Positions 1-7,141 of a stretch of DNA of 64,000 nt are shown in pieces. Every line of letters begins with the position of its first letter. The first letter of the stretch is position 1. Under the pieces are notes generated by a model. The model was not told the origin of the DNA. It was given only the letters and a program-made list of their open reading frames with translations, and searched no databases. Both the position numbers and the translations under genes were made by a program. Origin of the DNA: an uncultured Clostridia bacterium (GTDB taxonomy: Bacteria; Bacillota; Clostridia; Oscillospirales; Acutalibacteraceae); assembly GCA_944412445.1 (NCBI GenBank), contig CALYBJ010000009.1, positions 1 to 64,000 on the forward strand, in the 5' to 3' direction.

Positions 1-83
1 ATCCGTTACAGTATAGCATTTTTCTTCAAGTTCTTGGAGAGGAACTTTAAAAACTACTACTCTCATATTATACGAGGATAAAT
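1..83. other. window edge, no gene assigned
   Basis: Short stretch before the cyclophilin gene. It holds the cyclophilin ribosome binding site (GAGG, about 74-77) and a TATTAT hexamer at 66-71. One plus frame is open from base 1 to a stop at 79-81 and a minus-strand ATG at 64-66 is open to the edge, but neither has a recognisable product or a ribosome binding site, so no gene is called. Confidence 0.4.
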
Positions 84-554
84 ATGGTTAAAATAGAAAT
101 GGAAAACGGCGGCGTTATTGAAATCGAGCTTTACCCGGAAACCGCCCCCATCACCGTTAAAAATTTTGAAAAGCTTGTAAACGAGGGCTTTTACGACGGC
201 CTTATTTTTCACAGAGTTATAAACGGCTTCATGATTCAGGGAGGAGATCCCACAGGCACCGGTTACAGCGGCTCCGATGAAAGCATCACCGGTGAATTTG
301 CCGCCAACGGCATCAAAAACGACCTTTCCCATACAAGAGGAGTTATCTCCATGGCTCGTTCTCAAAACCCCAACTCGGCTTCTTCACAGTTTTTCATTAT
401 GCATCAGGACGGCACATACCTTGACGGCAATTACGCCGCCTTCGGAAAAGTCGTAAAGGGCATGGAGGTTGTTGACGCTATCGCCGAAGCTCCCACAAAC
501 TCTGCGGACAAGCCTCTTGAGCCTCAGGTTATGAAAAAGGTTACGCTTATTTAA
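84..554 (+). CDS. ppiB: cyclophilin-type peptidyl-prolyl cis-trans isomerase
   Basis: Catalyses cis-trans isomerisation of Xaa-Pro bonds as a folding helper. The 156-residue protein is a bare cyclophilin domain, the usual length for bacterial PpiB. The family blocks are present: FHRVINGFMIQGGDPTGTG with the catalytic Arg at about residue 44, and the SQFFI motif near residue 106. There is no signal peptide, so it acts in the cytoplasm. The start ATG follows a GAGG site by 6 bases. The gene is monocistronic and ends at a hairpin shared with the convergent regulator gene. The fold is certain; the exact paralog name is conventional. Confidence 0.95.
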   Translation: MVKIEMENGGVIEIELYPETAPITVKNFEKLVNEGFYDGLIFHRVINGFMIQGGDPTGTGYSGSDESITGEFAANGIKNDLSHTRGVISMARSQNPNSASSQFFIMHQDGTYLDGNYAAFGKVVKGMEVVDAIAEAPTNSADKPLEPQVMKKVTLI

Positions 555-570
555 CGCATCAATAAAGAAT

Positions 571-600
571 TAAGAGAGCCCTTCCGGACTCTCTTTTTTA
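571..600. terminator. bidirectional Rho-independent terminator
   Basis: Inverted repeat AGAGAG...CTCTCT with inner CC/GG pairing, followed by a T run on the plus strand. It lies between the convergent cyclophilin and HTH genes and overlaps the stop of the latter. Confidence 0.8.
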
Positions 601-1023
601 TTTGCCGCTGTCCTCAGAGGAGCCTTCTTCGTCTCTCTGAGAAATAAAAAGACTTCGTACTCCGTCAAAAAACTTCCTTTTGCGCCTTAACGCCCTGTAC
701 ATAAGAACAAGACTTTTTTCCTCTTTTGAAAGCTTTGTAATATGGTCGATTTCCTTTTCCTTCTGGTCCTCGTTTTCGTACACATTATAGGGAGGCTCCT
801 GGAACAGGATATACTTTTCATTTCCGGAAAAACCGTTTAAAAGCCTTTCCGGCTCCGCATTATAAAGCGCCGCCAGCTTTTCTATAATCTCCCGGGAAGG
901 CTGTGCCGACTCGGTTTCAAAGGCTCTGTAGGTACTGACATCCACGCCTATTGCCTCAGATACCTGCGTCTGTGTAAGGCCGCTGTAAAGCCTGAACATT
1001 CTTATATCCTCTCCGGGCATCAT
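598..1023 (-). CDS. XRE-family helix-turn-helix regulator
   Basis: A 141-residue cytoplasmic DNA-binding protein. Residues about 5-60 form a Cro/CI-type helix-turn-helix: IRMFRLYSGLTQTQVSEAIG, then the recognition-helix stretch VDVSTYRAFETE and the closing LAALYNAEPERLL. The C-terminal half is charged (KEKEIDHITKLSKEEKSL) and probably helical, with no enzyme or sensor domain. Two adjacent ATGs follow a GAGGTG site; the second (1020) has the better spacing, so the protein may be one residue shorter. Targets are unknown. The nearest gene on the same strand is the small secreted protein upstream, separated by a terminator. Confidence 0.85.
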   Translation of the reverse strand: MMPGEDIRMFRLYSGLTQTQVSEAIGVDVSTYRAFETESAQPSREIIEKLAALYNAEPERLLNGFSGNEKYILFQEPPYNVYENEDQKEKEIDHITKLSKEEKSLVLMYRALRRKRKFFDGVRSLFISQRDEEGSSEDSGK

Positions 1024-1036
1024 AACACCTCTTTAA

Positions 1037-1072
1037 AAAATAACGGGTCCCGCCGAACAGGAAGGACCCTTA
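1037..1072 (-). terminator. Rho-independent terminator of the small secreted protein gene
   Basis: GGGTCC/GGACCC stem with a 13-base loop, followed on the minus strand by GTTATTTTTT. It lies 20 bases past the end of the 1095-1436 gene and just before the HTH gene. Confidence 0.7.
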
Positions 1073-1094
1073 TTATGTCTGATGTCAAAACAAA

Positions 1095-1436
1095 TTAAGC
1101 GATTGCCGCAGCCGTTGTAGGCTCAACAGGTGTTTCTTCAATTACTGTTGTAACTTCAGTTTCGGGAGCTTCGGTATCGTTGCCTAAACCGAAAATGTTA
1201 CGGATAACCTGCATAATAGCTTCAAAAAGTCTTATAAGGAAAAACGCATCAAACAAAACCTTGGGGAGCTTTGTCCAGTCAACATTGCCTTCTTCGTCAG
1301 TCATCTGACCCCAGAAATCCTCAAAAGAGGTATGATCGTTAGGCTCTCTGGCTGCGAAAGAAACAACGGGGAGCGCAAATGTTGATATCATAAGAACTGA
1401 AAGAAAAACAGCAATGAATTTTTTTAAATGTTTCAT
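1095..1436 (-). CDS. small secreted protein, unknown function
   Basis: A 113-residue protein not matched to any family. Residues 1-29 are a classical signal peptide (MKHLKK, hydrophobic core, cleavage after SFAA). Residues about 55-85 form a hydrophobic amphipathic helix (LFDAFFLIRLFEAIMQVIRN) ending in FGLGND. The tail is a Thr/Glu/Pro-rich low-complexity segment (TTVIEETPVEPTTAAA) such as is common on surface-exposed proteins. An AGGAGG site stands 7-8 bases before the ATG, and a strong promoter lies directly upstream. It is probably exported and held at the membrane or wall by the helix; that is inference. A similar FGLG-ending hydrophobic segment starts the protein at 48624-48980. Confidence 0.75.
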   Translation of the reverse strand: MKHLKKFIAVFLSVLMISTFALPVVSFAAREPNDHTSFEDFWGQMTDEEGNVDWTKLPKVLFDAFFLIRLFEAIMQVIRNIFGLGNDTEAPETEVTTVIEETPVEPTTAAAIA

Positions 1437-1468
1437 TGGAATCTACCTCCTAATTAGTTTACAACTGC

Positions 1469-1497
1469 ATTATATACCACTCTGCAAACAAAATCAA
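1469..1497 (-). promoter_or_regulatory. SigA-type promoter of the small secreted protein gene
   Basis: On the minus strand TTGATT, a 17-base spacer, then TATAAT, about 32 bases before the start codon. Confidence 0.75.
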
Positions 1498-1602
1498 TAG
1501 TTTTCAGTAAAATTTTTCAATTTCCTCAAACATTTTTCACAATTTATTGTACGGAACGCATCGAAGCGTTACCGCTCGATACGGCATTATACGAAGAATA
1601 CC

Positions 1603-1662
1603 GATAATGATAATGATAATGATAATGATATTGATATTGATATTGATAACGATACTGATAAT
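1603..1662 (+). repeat. hexanucleotide tandem repeat, 10 units
   Basis: Ten consecutive 6-base units: GATAAT four times, GATATT three times, then GATAAC, GATACT and GATAAT. The array lies in the non-coding gap between the genes at 1436 and 1834. A plus-strand reading frame runs through it, but it encodes only Ile-Met/Ile-Leu low complexity and is not called. Confidence 0.9.
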
Positions 1663-1683
1663 GGACTTGCCGAAAATCAAAAA

Positions 1684-1757
1684 TGTTCAAAACTTTGTTC
1701 AAAAGTATGTTCAAAAGCAGAGTTTTCTACATAGCCATGTTCAAAACTTGTTCAAAA
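1684..1757 (+). repeat. five copies of TGTTCAAAA
   Basis: The nonamer TGTTCAAAA starts at 1684, 1696 and 1708 (a 12-base period) and again at 1738 and 1749 (11 bases apart). This near-helical spacing lies upstream of no plus-strand gene and downstream of the minus-strand gene at 1834. Function unknown. Confidence 0.75.
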
Positions 1758-1783
1758 CATTTTTATGTATTTTTTTTGCAAAA

Positions 1784-1815
1784 GAAAAAAGGACCTCGCT
1801 GTAAGAAGTCCTTCA
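1784..1815 (-). terminator. Rho-independent terminator of the 59-residue membrane protein gene
   Basis: AAGGAC/GTCCTT stem read on the minus strand, followed by TTTTCTTTT, 19 bases past the stop at 1834. Confidence 0.75.
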
Positions 1816-1833
1816 GTATTATCAACAATTAAA

Positions 1834-2013
1834 TTATCCGGCAACAGTCTCGGTAACGAACTCATCGTCACAGCATGAGCAGGAAACATAATTTTCCTCA
1901 GTATTTCCGATTCTCTGTTTTCTTTCCATAAATTTTGTTACGGCAACATAAACTACAGCTGCCGCACCTGCGATAGCGCCTATAATTGCCACAATCTTCA
2001 AAAACTTTTTCAT
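1834..2013 (-). CDS. 59-residue single-span membrane protein with Cys-rich tail
   Basis: Small gene, not matched to a family. Reading from the ATG at 2013 gives 59 residues. MKKFLK is followed by a hydrophobic segment of about 19 residues (IVAIIGAIAGAAAVVYVAV), then a basic stretch (KFMERKQR) and a tail with a cysteine cluster (SCSCC) followed by DDEF. An AAAGGA site precedes the ATG by 8 bases. It lies 59 bases downstream of rpsT on the same strand and has its own terminator, which supports it being real. The three clustered cysteines could bind a metal or a thiol partner; that is a guess. Confidence 0.7.
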   Translation of the reverse strand: MKKFLKIVAIIGAIAGAAAVVYVAVTKFMERKQRIGNTEENYVSCSCCDDEFVTETVAG

Positions 2014-2072
2014 TGGAAACCATCCTTTCGTTGATAAAATACTTTTTTCTTTACCGGGCTGCTTGCGGTTAA

Positions 2073-2336
2073 TCAGGCGTTAGACTTGTTAAGCTTAACG
2101 GCAAGAGCTGATTTTTTACGGGCAGCATTGTTCTTGTGAATAAGACCCTTTGCAGCTGCCTGATCTATTTTCTTCTCGGCTGCTTTAACTGCATCAGCTT
2201 TGTCCGCTGCATTTGCCGCGATAGCTGCGTTAGCTTTCTTTATAGCTGTTTTAAGAGCCGTATTAGCTGATCTATTACGCTGAGCTTTAGTCTGATTTAC
2301 GATAACACGCTTTTTTGCGGATTTAATATTAGGCAT
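2073..2336 (-). CDS. rpsT: 30S ribosomal protein S20
   Basis: Binds 16S rRNA during small-subunit assembly. The 87-residue protein is basic and Ala/Lys-rich, with the S20 opening MPNIKSAKKRVIVNQ and the AAAKGLIHKNNAARKKSALA core. The start was set at the ATG at 2336, because AAAGGAGGTG stands 5-6 bases before it; an upstream in-frame extension has no such site. Transcribed from its own promoter, divergently from gpr. rpsT beside gpr is a common clostridial arrangement. Confidence 0.97.
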   Translation of the reverse strand: MPNIKSAKKRVIVNQTKAQRNRSANTALKTAIKKANAAIAANAADKADAVKAAEKKIDQAAAKGLIHKNNAARKKSALAVKLNKSNA

Positions 2337-2367
2337 TTTCACACCTCCTTTGTCTATACAGGTTATT

Positions 2368-2396
2368 ATAATATCACGGTTTATAAAAAAAAGCAA
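2368..2396 (-). promoter_or_regulatory. SigA-type promoter of rpsT
   Basis: Minus strand TTGCTT, 17-base spacer, TATTAT, about 32 bases before the rpsT start. Confidence 0.6.
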
Positions 2397-2540
2397 TATT
2401 TTTTAAAAATTTTCTGAAAACATTTTAGAGCAAAAACAATTTTTTAAAAATTTTCTGAAAACATTTTAGAGCAAAAACAATTTTTTAAAAATTTTCTGAA
2501 AATGCTTTAGAGCAAAAACAATTTTTTAAAAATTTTCCCC
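2394..2540 (+). repeat. 41-base tandem repeat, about 3.5 copies
   Basis: The unit begins CAATTTTTTAAAAATTTTC and ends TTTAGAGCAAAAA. Unit starts are at 2394 (two bases longer), 2437, 2478 and 2519, a constant 41-base period, with the last copy incomplete. The copies are nearly identical. The array sits in the divergent gap between the rpsT promoter and gpr. Confidence 0.9.
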
Positions 2541-2606
2541 GAATAAGAAAAAATCAACAGCTTGGTTGTTCCGTCTTCCGATTATTGAAATCCAAAGACT
2601 GAAAAT

Positions 2607-2636
2607 GTATAAATATTAATATTTCTGCCAATGCTA
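2607..2636 (+). promoter_or_regulatory. possible forespore (SigG/SigF-like) promoter of gpr
   Basis: GTATA, 17 bases, then CAATGCTA, which loosely fits the SigG pattern (GNATR, about 18 bases, CATNNTA). In Bacillus gpr is transcribed by SigF and SigG. The match is imperfect in the -10 element. Confidence 0.35.
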
Positions 2637-2652
2637 TTAAAGGTGATTTACA

Positions 2653-3525
2653 ATGGATTTCAGAACGGATCTTGCCCTTGAGAGAAGTGAAATTATCGGC
2701 TCGGCGGCAAAGGGAATCGAAAGCCGCACAAGGGGAAACGACGACTGCATAGTAACGGAAATCAGGGTTACTTCAAAAGAGGGCGAAGAACTTATCGGAA
2801 AGCCAATAGGAAGATACATTACTGTAAAAGTACCCGAATTTTCTTCCGACGGCGAGCTGCTTGACGGAAGGCTTCATGCACTGACTGAGGAAATAAAAAA
2901 CATGATTCCCGAAAAAGGGACGATTTTAACCGTCGGGCTTGGGAACAAGTCCATGACGGCAGACGCTCTGGGGCCTGAATGTGCCGAACAGATTTTTGTA
3001 ACAAGGCACATAAGCGGCGAGCTTGCCGATGCTTTAGGTTTTAGGGATTTGCGGCCGGTTGCCTCCATAGCTCCCGGTGTTCTCGGAAAAACAGGCATTG
3101 AGGCTTCGGAAATTATCCACGGGGTAATAAAAAAAATCCGCCCTGTCTGCGTTGTGGCAGTAGACGCTTTGGCGGCACTTGACATCGAAAGGCTGGGAAA
3201 CACTGTGCAGCTTTCCGACACGGGAATCTCACCCGGCTCCGGAGTAGGCAACAAACGGCGTGAAATCAGCTATAAAACAATGGGAGTACCTGTAATATCC
3301 ATAGGTGTACCTACCGTTATAAACGCGCTTACCATTGCCCGGAATGTTTTAGACAGCGTATCCGACGGAACGGATATTTCAGGAGCGGAAAAGTTCGGCG
3401 AATATGTTGTAGCCTCCAGGGAAGCGGACCTTATAACAAAAAGAGGCTCAAGGCTGATTTCCCTTGCTTTAAACTGTGCGTTTCAGCCGTCGCTTACGCC
3501 CTCGGAGCTTCTTGCCATATCCTGA
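2653..3525 (+). CDS. gpr: spore germination protease GPR
   Basis: Aspartate-type protease (family A25) that degrades small acid-soluble spore proteins at germination. It is made in the forespore as a zymogen. The 290-residue protein opens with MDFRTDLALE, resembling the GPR propeptide region, and contains the family blocks VGLGNKSMTADALGPE (residues about 96-111), SIAPGVLGKTGIE and VVAVDALAALDIERLGNTVQ, followed by SDTGISPGSGVGNKRREIS and the IGVPTVINA block. AAAGGTG stands 7 bases before the ATG. It is followed after 44 bases by spoIIP, the same gpr-spoIIP order as in Bacillus subtilis, so both probably serve late sporulation and germination. Confidence 0.97.
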   Translation: MDFRTDLALERSEIIGSAAKGIESRTRGNDDCIVTEIRVTSKEGEELIGKPIGRYITVKVPEFSSDGELLDGRLHALTEEIKNMIPEKGTILTVGLGNKSMTADALGPECAEQIFVTRHISGELADALGFRDLRPVASIAPGVLGKTGIEASEIIHGVIKKIRPVCVVAVDALAALDIERLGNTVQLSDTGISPGSGVGNKRREISYKTMGVPVISIGVPTVINALTIARNVLDSVSDGTDISGAEKFGEYVVASREADLITKRGSRLISLALNCAFQPSLTPSELLAIS

Positions 3526-3569
3526 AACCATAGCATAAACGCTTTTTACGCCTCATAAAATAATCTGAG

Positions 3570-4778
3570 GTGATAAAAATAAAACCAGGTATCTTAAAAA
3601 AACGGAAAAAAATTATTATACCCCTTTGGGCAGTAATAATCATATCGGCAGTTCTTACGGCGGCGTCATTTAAGGTGAATGTGAACACCGAAGTATTCGG
3701 AGACATTTTATATATAAGCTCTGCTCTTGCCATGGCTGACGGCACTGCGAAGGAAAGCGCCGCCTTGATAAATTCCGCCGAGGAATATGTTTTTCAGGTA
3801 TTCGGTATCGAGAGAAAAAGTACAAGTCAGGCATTTATACAGAAATCAGGCTCTTTAGGAGACGAAGACGCTTTCGGAGCCGACTATTCATCTCTTTTAA
3901 AGGAAACTCCCGAAGACATTTTAAAAAGCACGGAAAAGCTAAAAAAAGACCTTGAAAAAGGGAAATACACGGAAGACGGAGAAACTGTGGAAAAGACCTT
4001 TACCGATGATCAGTCTACCGATTCATTCCGAAATGTATATGTGAGAAATGTTACCGAATCAAAGGAAATTGACATTGAAGAAATACTGGGCAAGGGCTGT
4101 CCCCTGCCCGTAACAGACCCCTCGGAGCCTGTGGTTCTGATATATCACACTCATTCCACGGAAACCTACATATTAAACGACGACGGAAAATTTTCCACGG
4201 AATACACCGAAAGAACAAAGGACAAAAATTTAAACATGATAAGGATAGGCGATGAAATCACAAAAACACTGGAGGCAAACTCCATAGGGGTCATACATGA
4301 CAGGAACATATACGACGAGGTATACACGGGAGCTTATGAAAAGTCAAGGGAAGGTGTTCTTAAAAACCTTGAAAAATATCCCTCAATAGCAATAACTCTC
4401 GATATACACCGTGACGCCATTTACTATGACGAGCTTACAAGAGTAAAGCCCACAGCCGAAATAAACGGAAAAAAAGCAGCCCAGATGATGATAATAGCGG
4501 GAGCCGAAGACGGCGGCATTTCTGATTTTGAAAACTGGGAGACCAATTTGTCATTCGGAGTAAATCTCCACAAAGCCTTAAACGACAAATACGAAAATAT
4601 TATGAAGCCCTTATATTTCTGCTGCCGCAAATACAATATGGACGCAACGCCCTATTCCCTTCTTATCGAGGTAGGCACAGATGTAAACACTCTTGAGGAG
4701 GCGGCATATTCGGGACGGCTTCTGGGTGATGTTTTATCGGATTTTATTAAAGCCAATATGATTTCGGACAACAAATAA
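3570..4778 (+). CDS. spoIIP: stage II sporulation protein P, cell wall hydrolase
   Basis: Amidase/endopeptidase of the SpoIID-SpoIIM-SpoIIP engulfment machine, which thins septal peptidoglycan in the mother cell. About 402 residues, close to the Bacillus length. A basic start and one membrane span (IIIPLWAVIIISAVLTAASF, residues about 15-34) are followed by a linker and the SpoIIP domain, with VLIYHTHSTETY (zinc-ligand His), DIHRDA and the final EVGTDVNTLEEA. The start is odd. The only standard start codon before the span is GTG at 3570, which overlaps an anti-16S match, GAGGTGAT (3567-3574); an in-frame ATA lies at 3579. The true start is therefore unsure. Confidence 0.95.
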   Translation: MIKIKPGILKKRKKIIIPLWAVIIISAVLTAASFKVNVNTEVFGDILYISSALAMADGTAKESAALINSAEEYVFQVFGIERKSTSQAFIQKSGSLGDEDAFGADYSSLLKETPEDILKSTEKLKKDLEKGKYTEDGETVEKTFTDDQSTDSFRNVYVRNVTESKEIDIEEILGKGCPLPVTDPSEPVVLIYHTHSTETYILNDDGKFSTEYTERTKDKNLNMIRIGDEITKTLEANSIGVIHDRNIYDEVYTGAYEKSREGVLKNLEKYPSIAITLDIHRDAIYYDELTRVKPTAEINGKKAAQMMIIAGAEDGGISDFENWETNLSFGVNLHKALNDKYENIMKPLYFCCRKYNMDATPYSLLIEVGTDVNTLEEAAYSGRLLGDVLSDFIKANMISDNK

Positions 4779-4798
4779 AAAAGAAGGAGAGCTTTGTT

Positions 4799-5056
4799 TT
4801 GGAAAATAAAAAAGCCTGCAAAAGGCAGGCAAAAAAACATAAAAACATAAAAATAAGCAAAATAAAACACACAAAAGAGGAAAAAAAGCTTTTAAGAGCC
4901 TTTGCGCTGATAACGGCGTTTATTCTCTTCGGGGTTTTCACAGCTTCGGGAATACTGTACGCCGCCGCAAGAACAGCTTATATTCAGGAGGGCAGAGAAT
5001 ACGAAACCCTTTCATTAAAAGATTTTTCCGTTACAGATTTTTTCAGCAAAGATTAG
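4799..5056 (+). CDS. small single-span membrane protein, unknown function
   Basis: An 85-residue protein not matched to a family. The first 40 residues are strongly basic (KKACKRQAKKHKN and similar). One membrane span follows (LRAFALITAFILFGVFTASG, about 32-51), then a short outside segment ending in SVTDFFSKD. The start is TTG at 4799, 9 bases after AAGGAG. It follows spoIIP by 20 bases and may share its transcript. The last 33 coding bases are the first part of a tandem duplication that continues into the non-coding region, so the C-terminus may have been reshaped by the repeat. Confidence 0.6.
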   Translation: MENKKACKRQAKKHKNIKISKIKHTKEEKKLLRAFALITAFILFGVFTASGILYAAARTAYIQEGREYETLSLKDFSVTDFFSKD

Positions 5057-5205
5057 CTTTTTTCAAAAAAAAACGCATACAAATCTTTTATTTAAAAATT
5101 TTTCCGTTTCTGAGTTTTTCGGCAAAGATTAGCTTTTTTCAAAAAAGCACATACAAATCTTTTATTTAAAAATTTTTCTATTTCTGACATTTTCAGCGGA
5201 GAACA
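5024..5205 (+). repeat. roughly 75-base tandem repeat, about 2.4 copies
   Basis: A unit starting TTTTTCCGTT and containing GCAAAGATTAGCTTTTTTC and ATACAAATCTTTTATTTAA occurs at about 5024-5098 and 5099-5173, with a partial third copy to about 5205. Equivalent points (GATTAGC at 5051 and 5127) are 76 bases apart. The first copy overlaps the 3' end of the coding sequence ending at 5056. Confidence 0.85.
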
Positions 5206-5208
5206 GCT

Positions 5209-5952
5209 TTAAAAGCTTTCACCGTTTTTTTCCGTTATCATTTTAAATTCTTCAGGAGTGATTTCACGGCAGCTGCCCTCTTTTAAATTTTCGTCAAGAC
5301 TTAAGCTGCCCATTGCAATCCTTTTAAGGCTCAGCAGAACCTGCTCCGACGCTGATATCATTCTCTTTATCTGATGATACCTGCCCTCGTGAAGAATTAT
5401 TTTATAAATGTATTTATATTCACTGTTTTGTGTATTATTATACGGCTCTATGGACGCCGGCATAAACACTTCGCTTCCTGCCGTCATGCCCTCTCTTATT
5501 GCCTTTAAATACTTTTCATCTATCCTGCCCCGGGTCGCCGCAAGGTAGGTTTTATTTATATGCTTGGACGGTGACAATATATTATGGGCAAACTCTCCGT
5601 CGTCGGTTATAAGCACAAAGCCCGTTGTGTCCTTGTCCAGCCTTCCCGCAGGAAAAAGCCCCGGTCTTTTAAGCTCCTCCGGCACAAGATCCACAACTGT
5701 TTTTTCCTTTGGATCCCTTGAGGCGCTTACTATTCCCACGGGCTTGTTCATCATAATGTAAATATGCTTTTTATAGCTTAATACCTTCCCCGAAACCTCT
5801 ATAACCGTTTCAGACGGATCAGCTTTAAAGGCTTTGTCCTTTACCGTCAATCCGTCCGCTTTTACCTGTCCGCTTTTTATAAGCTTCCCTGCCTCGCTTC
5901 TTGTTATCATGCTTTGGGAAGCTATTATTTTATCAAGTCTTTCCTTTGCCAT
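5209..5952 (-). CDS. RsuA/RluB-family rRNA pseudouridine synthase
   Basis: Isomerises uridine to pseudouridine in rRNA. The 247-residue protein has an N-terminal S4 RNA-binding domain (ERLDKIIASQSMITRSEAGK, then LIKSGQVKADG) and the synthase domain with the catalytic-Asp block PAGRLDKDTTGFVLITDDGE, then HEGRYHQIKRMI. The ATG at 5952 was chosen: it opens directly into the S4 domain, while the longer reading from a TTG at 5994 would overlap the upstream gene. Last gene of the rsmD-coaD operon. Whether the target is 16S or 23S rRNA cannot be told from the sequence. Confidence 0.93.
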   Translation of the reverse strand: MAKERLDKIIASQSMITRSEAGKLIKSGQVKADGLTVKDKAFKADPSETVIEVSGKVLSYKKHIYIMMNKPVGIVSASRDPKEKTVVDLVPEELKRPGLFPAGRLDKDTTGFVLITDDGEFAHNILSPSKHINKTYLAATRGRIDEKYLKAIREGMTAGSEVFMPASIEPYNNTQNSEYKYIYKIILHEGRYHQIKRMISASEQVLLSLKRIAMGSLSLDENLKEGSCREITPEEFKMITEKNGESF

Positions 5953-5980
5953 GTCTTTTCCGTTTTCCTGATTATTGCAT

Positions 5981-6478
5981 TTATTCTCCGGCAAACCCCG
6001 TCATAAATCCGTCTATGGCTACGGAGCTTACATCTCCGCCTATTACCCTGCCTTTATATACAAGCATATTGATTCGTACTGTATCGGTATTTTCATATCC
6101 CGGATAATTTGTTATGGTGTAAGTCCACTTTTTAACGCTGCAGCCCTTATAATCCGTCAGGTCAAGCCCCTGCTCAAGCTGAATGTTGTTGTACTCCTTA
6201 TAAACCTCGTCAAACTCTTCCGGAATTTTTACCTCCTGAACCTCATAAGGCTCAGGATTAACGGTATATCCGAACCGGGACGCGAAATTCAGCCTCTCCT
6301 CAGCAGAAGCCGCCGAATAATTGACTTCTCCGTCAACAGCCCTTAAGGAAGAGCTTCCCTCCTCCGACGGTGTTTCGGTCTTTGTTCCCGTAGTTATGCA
6401 GAAAACTATTCCCGCAACAGCTACTGCCGCCGCAAGCAGCACCATTTTGTATTTAAGCTTTTTTAATGAAAATATCAC
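5981..6478 (-). CDS. DUF4830 domain protein, membrane-anchored
   Basis: A 165-residue protein with an N-terminal membrane span (MVLLAAAVAVAGIVFCITTG) and an extracytoplasmic DUF4830-like domain. Recognised by the pattern RLNFASRFGYTVNP, VKIPEEFDEVYKEYNNIQ, QGLDLTDYKGCSVKKWTYTI and the closing IGGDVSSVAIDGFMTG. Function unknown. The start is set at GTG 6478, because GAGGTGA stands 7 bases before it; an ATG six codons upstream lacks a site. It lies in a housekeeping operon, 28 bases before the pseudouridine synthase. Confidence 0.8.
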   Translation of the reverse strand: MIFSLKKLKYKMVLLAAAVAVAGIVFCITTGTKTETPSEEGSSSLRAVDGEVNYSAASAEERLNFASRFGYTVNPEPYEVQEVKIPEEFDEVYKEYNNIQLEQGLDLTDYKGCSVKKWTYTITNYPGYENTDTVRINMLVYKGRVIGGDVSSVAIDGFMTGFAGE

Positions 6479-6543
6479 TAATAATTCACCTCGCATAAGT
6501 ATTCATAAAATAAATATGCGAGGCTTAGTGTATAAATTACTTA

Positions 6544-7101
6544 TTATTCGTCTGTGGGAGCTTTTATTGCTACGCTGTTAAGTCTTGAAAGGGCAAGGCT
6601 TACATGCTCGTGGCTCTTTGTGAAGTGTTCAACATCCTTTGCAAGGTAGTCTTCACATTCAGCTAATATGTTCTTGGCAAATTCGCTGGCAGATGTACGC
6701 ATCTCGTATGCCCACTTCTTGGCGCTGTTTTCTCTCTCCGCCGCCTCCGCGTTCGCCTTGTCGATTATGTCGTTGCTCTCCGCCTTTGCGTCGTTAAGTA
6801 TCTTAAGCGCCGCGTCCTGTGCCGACTTTGTAATCTCATGCTCCATTGTAAGCTCTTTCGCCCTTTCCTGAGCGTCCGCCACAATCTTGCTGGCTGTCTC
6901 CTGAGCCGCCTGGAGAATCTCTCTCCTTTCGGCTACAATCTTTCTCGCCTGTACCATTTCCTTAGGTATTGACGAGCCCAGCTCCTGAAGGCATGAGTGA
7001 ATTGCGTCTCCGTCAATCTTTATCTTTCCGCCGCCTCCGAAGGAGGGTTTGCCCTCTTCAAGTATGTCTTCGATTTTTTCAATAATTTCTTCGTAATTCA
7101 T
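6544..7101 (-). CDS. coiled-coil protein next to coaD
   Basis: A 185-residue soluble protein. Residues 1-45 are a short acidic helix and a Gly-rich turn (FGGGGKIKIDG). Residues about 50-150 form a long Ala/Glu/Lys-rich helix (ERREILQAAQETASKIVADA, then NDAKAESNDIIDKANAEAAE) that resembles the stalk of F0 subunit b and DivIVA-type proteins. Such proteins are often annotated by that resemblance, but there is no membrane segment here and no ATP synthase cluster, so it is not AtpF. A role in cell division or envelope organisation is possible. It follows coaD by 40 bases. Confidence 0.75.
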   Translation of the reverse strand: MNYEEIIEKIEDILEEGKPSFGGGGKIKIDGDAIHSCLQELGSSIPKEMVQARKIVAERREILQAAQETASKIVADAQERAKELTMEHEITKSAQDAALKILNDAKAESNDIIDKANAEAAERENSAKKWAYEMRTSASEFAKNILAECEDYLAKDVEHFTKSHEHVSLALSRLNSVAIKAPTDE

Positions 7102-7141
7102 GTCTTTTTCCTCCTGTTTTCCCTTTTTTATACATTATCCG

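Noticed and set aside
1..66. Minus-strand frame MRVVVFKVPLQELEEK open to the window edge, possible small sporulation peptide
   Set aside because: No ribosome binding site, only 22 codons visible and no match to the SpoVM pattern.
1526..1543. Sequence like the peptide-operon upstream box (minus strand TTGTGAAAAATGTTTGA) before the 1095-1436 gene
   Set aside because: Only partial match and 29 rather than 37 bases from the -35, in AT-rich DNA.
1547..1804. Plus-strand 85-codon frame over the hexamer repeat
   Set aside because: Encodes Ile-Met/Ile-Leu repeats from the microsatellite, starts at TTG without a ribosome site and overlaps a minus-strand terminator.
6544..7101. ATP synthase subunit b
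   Set aside because: Only the coiled-coil character matches; no membrane segment and no other ATP synthase genes.
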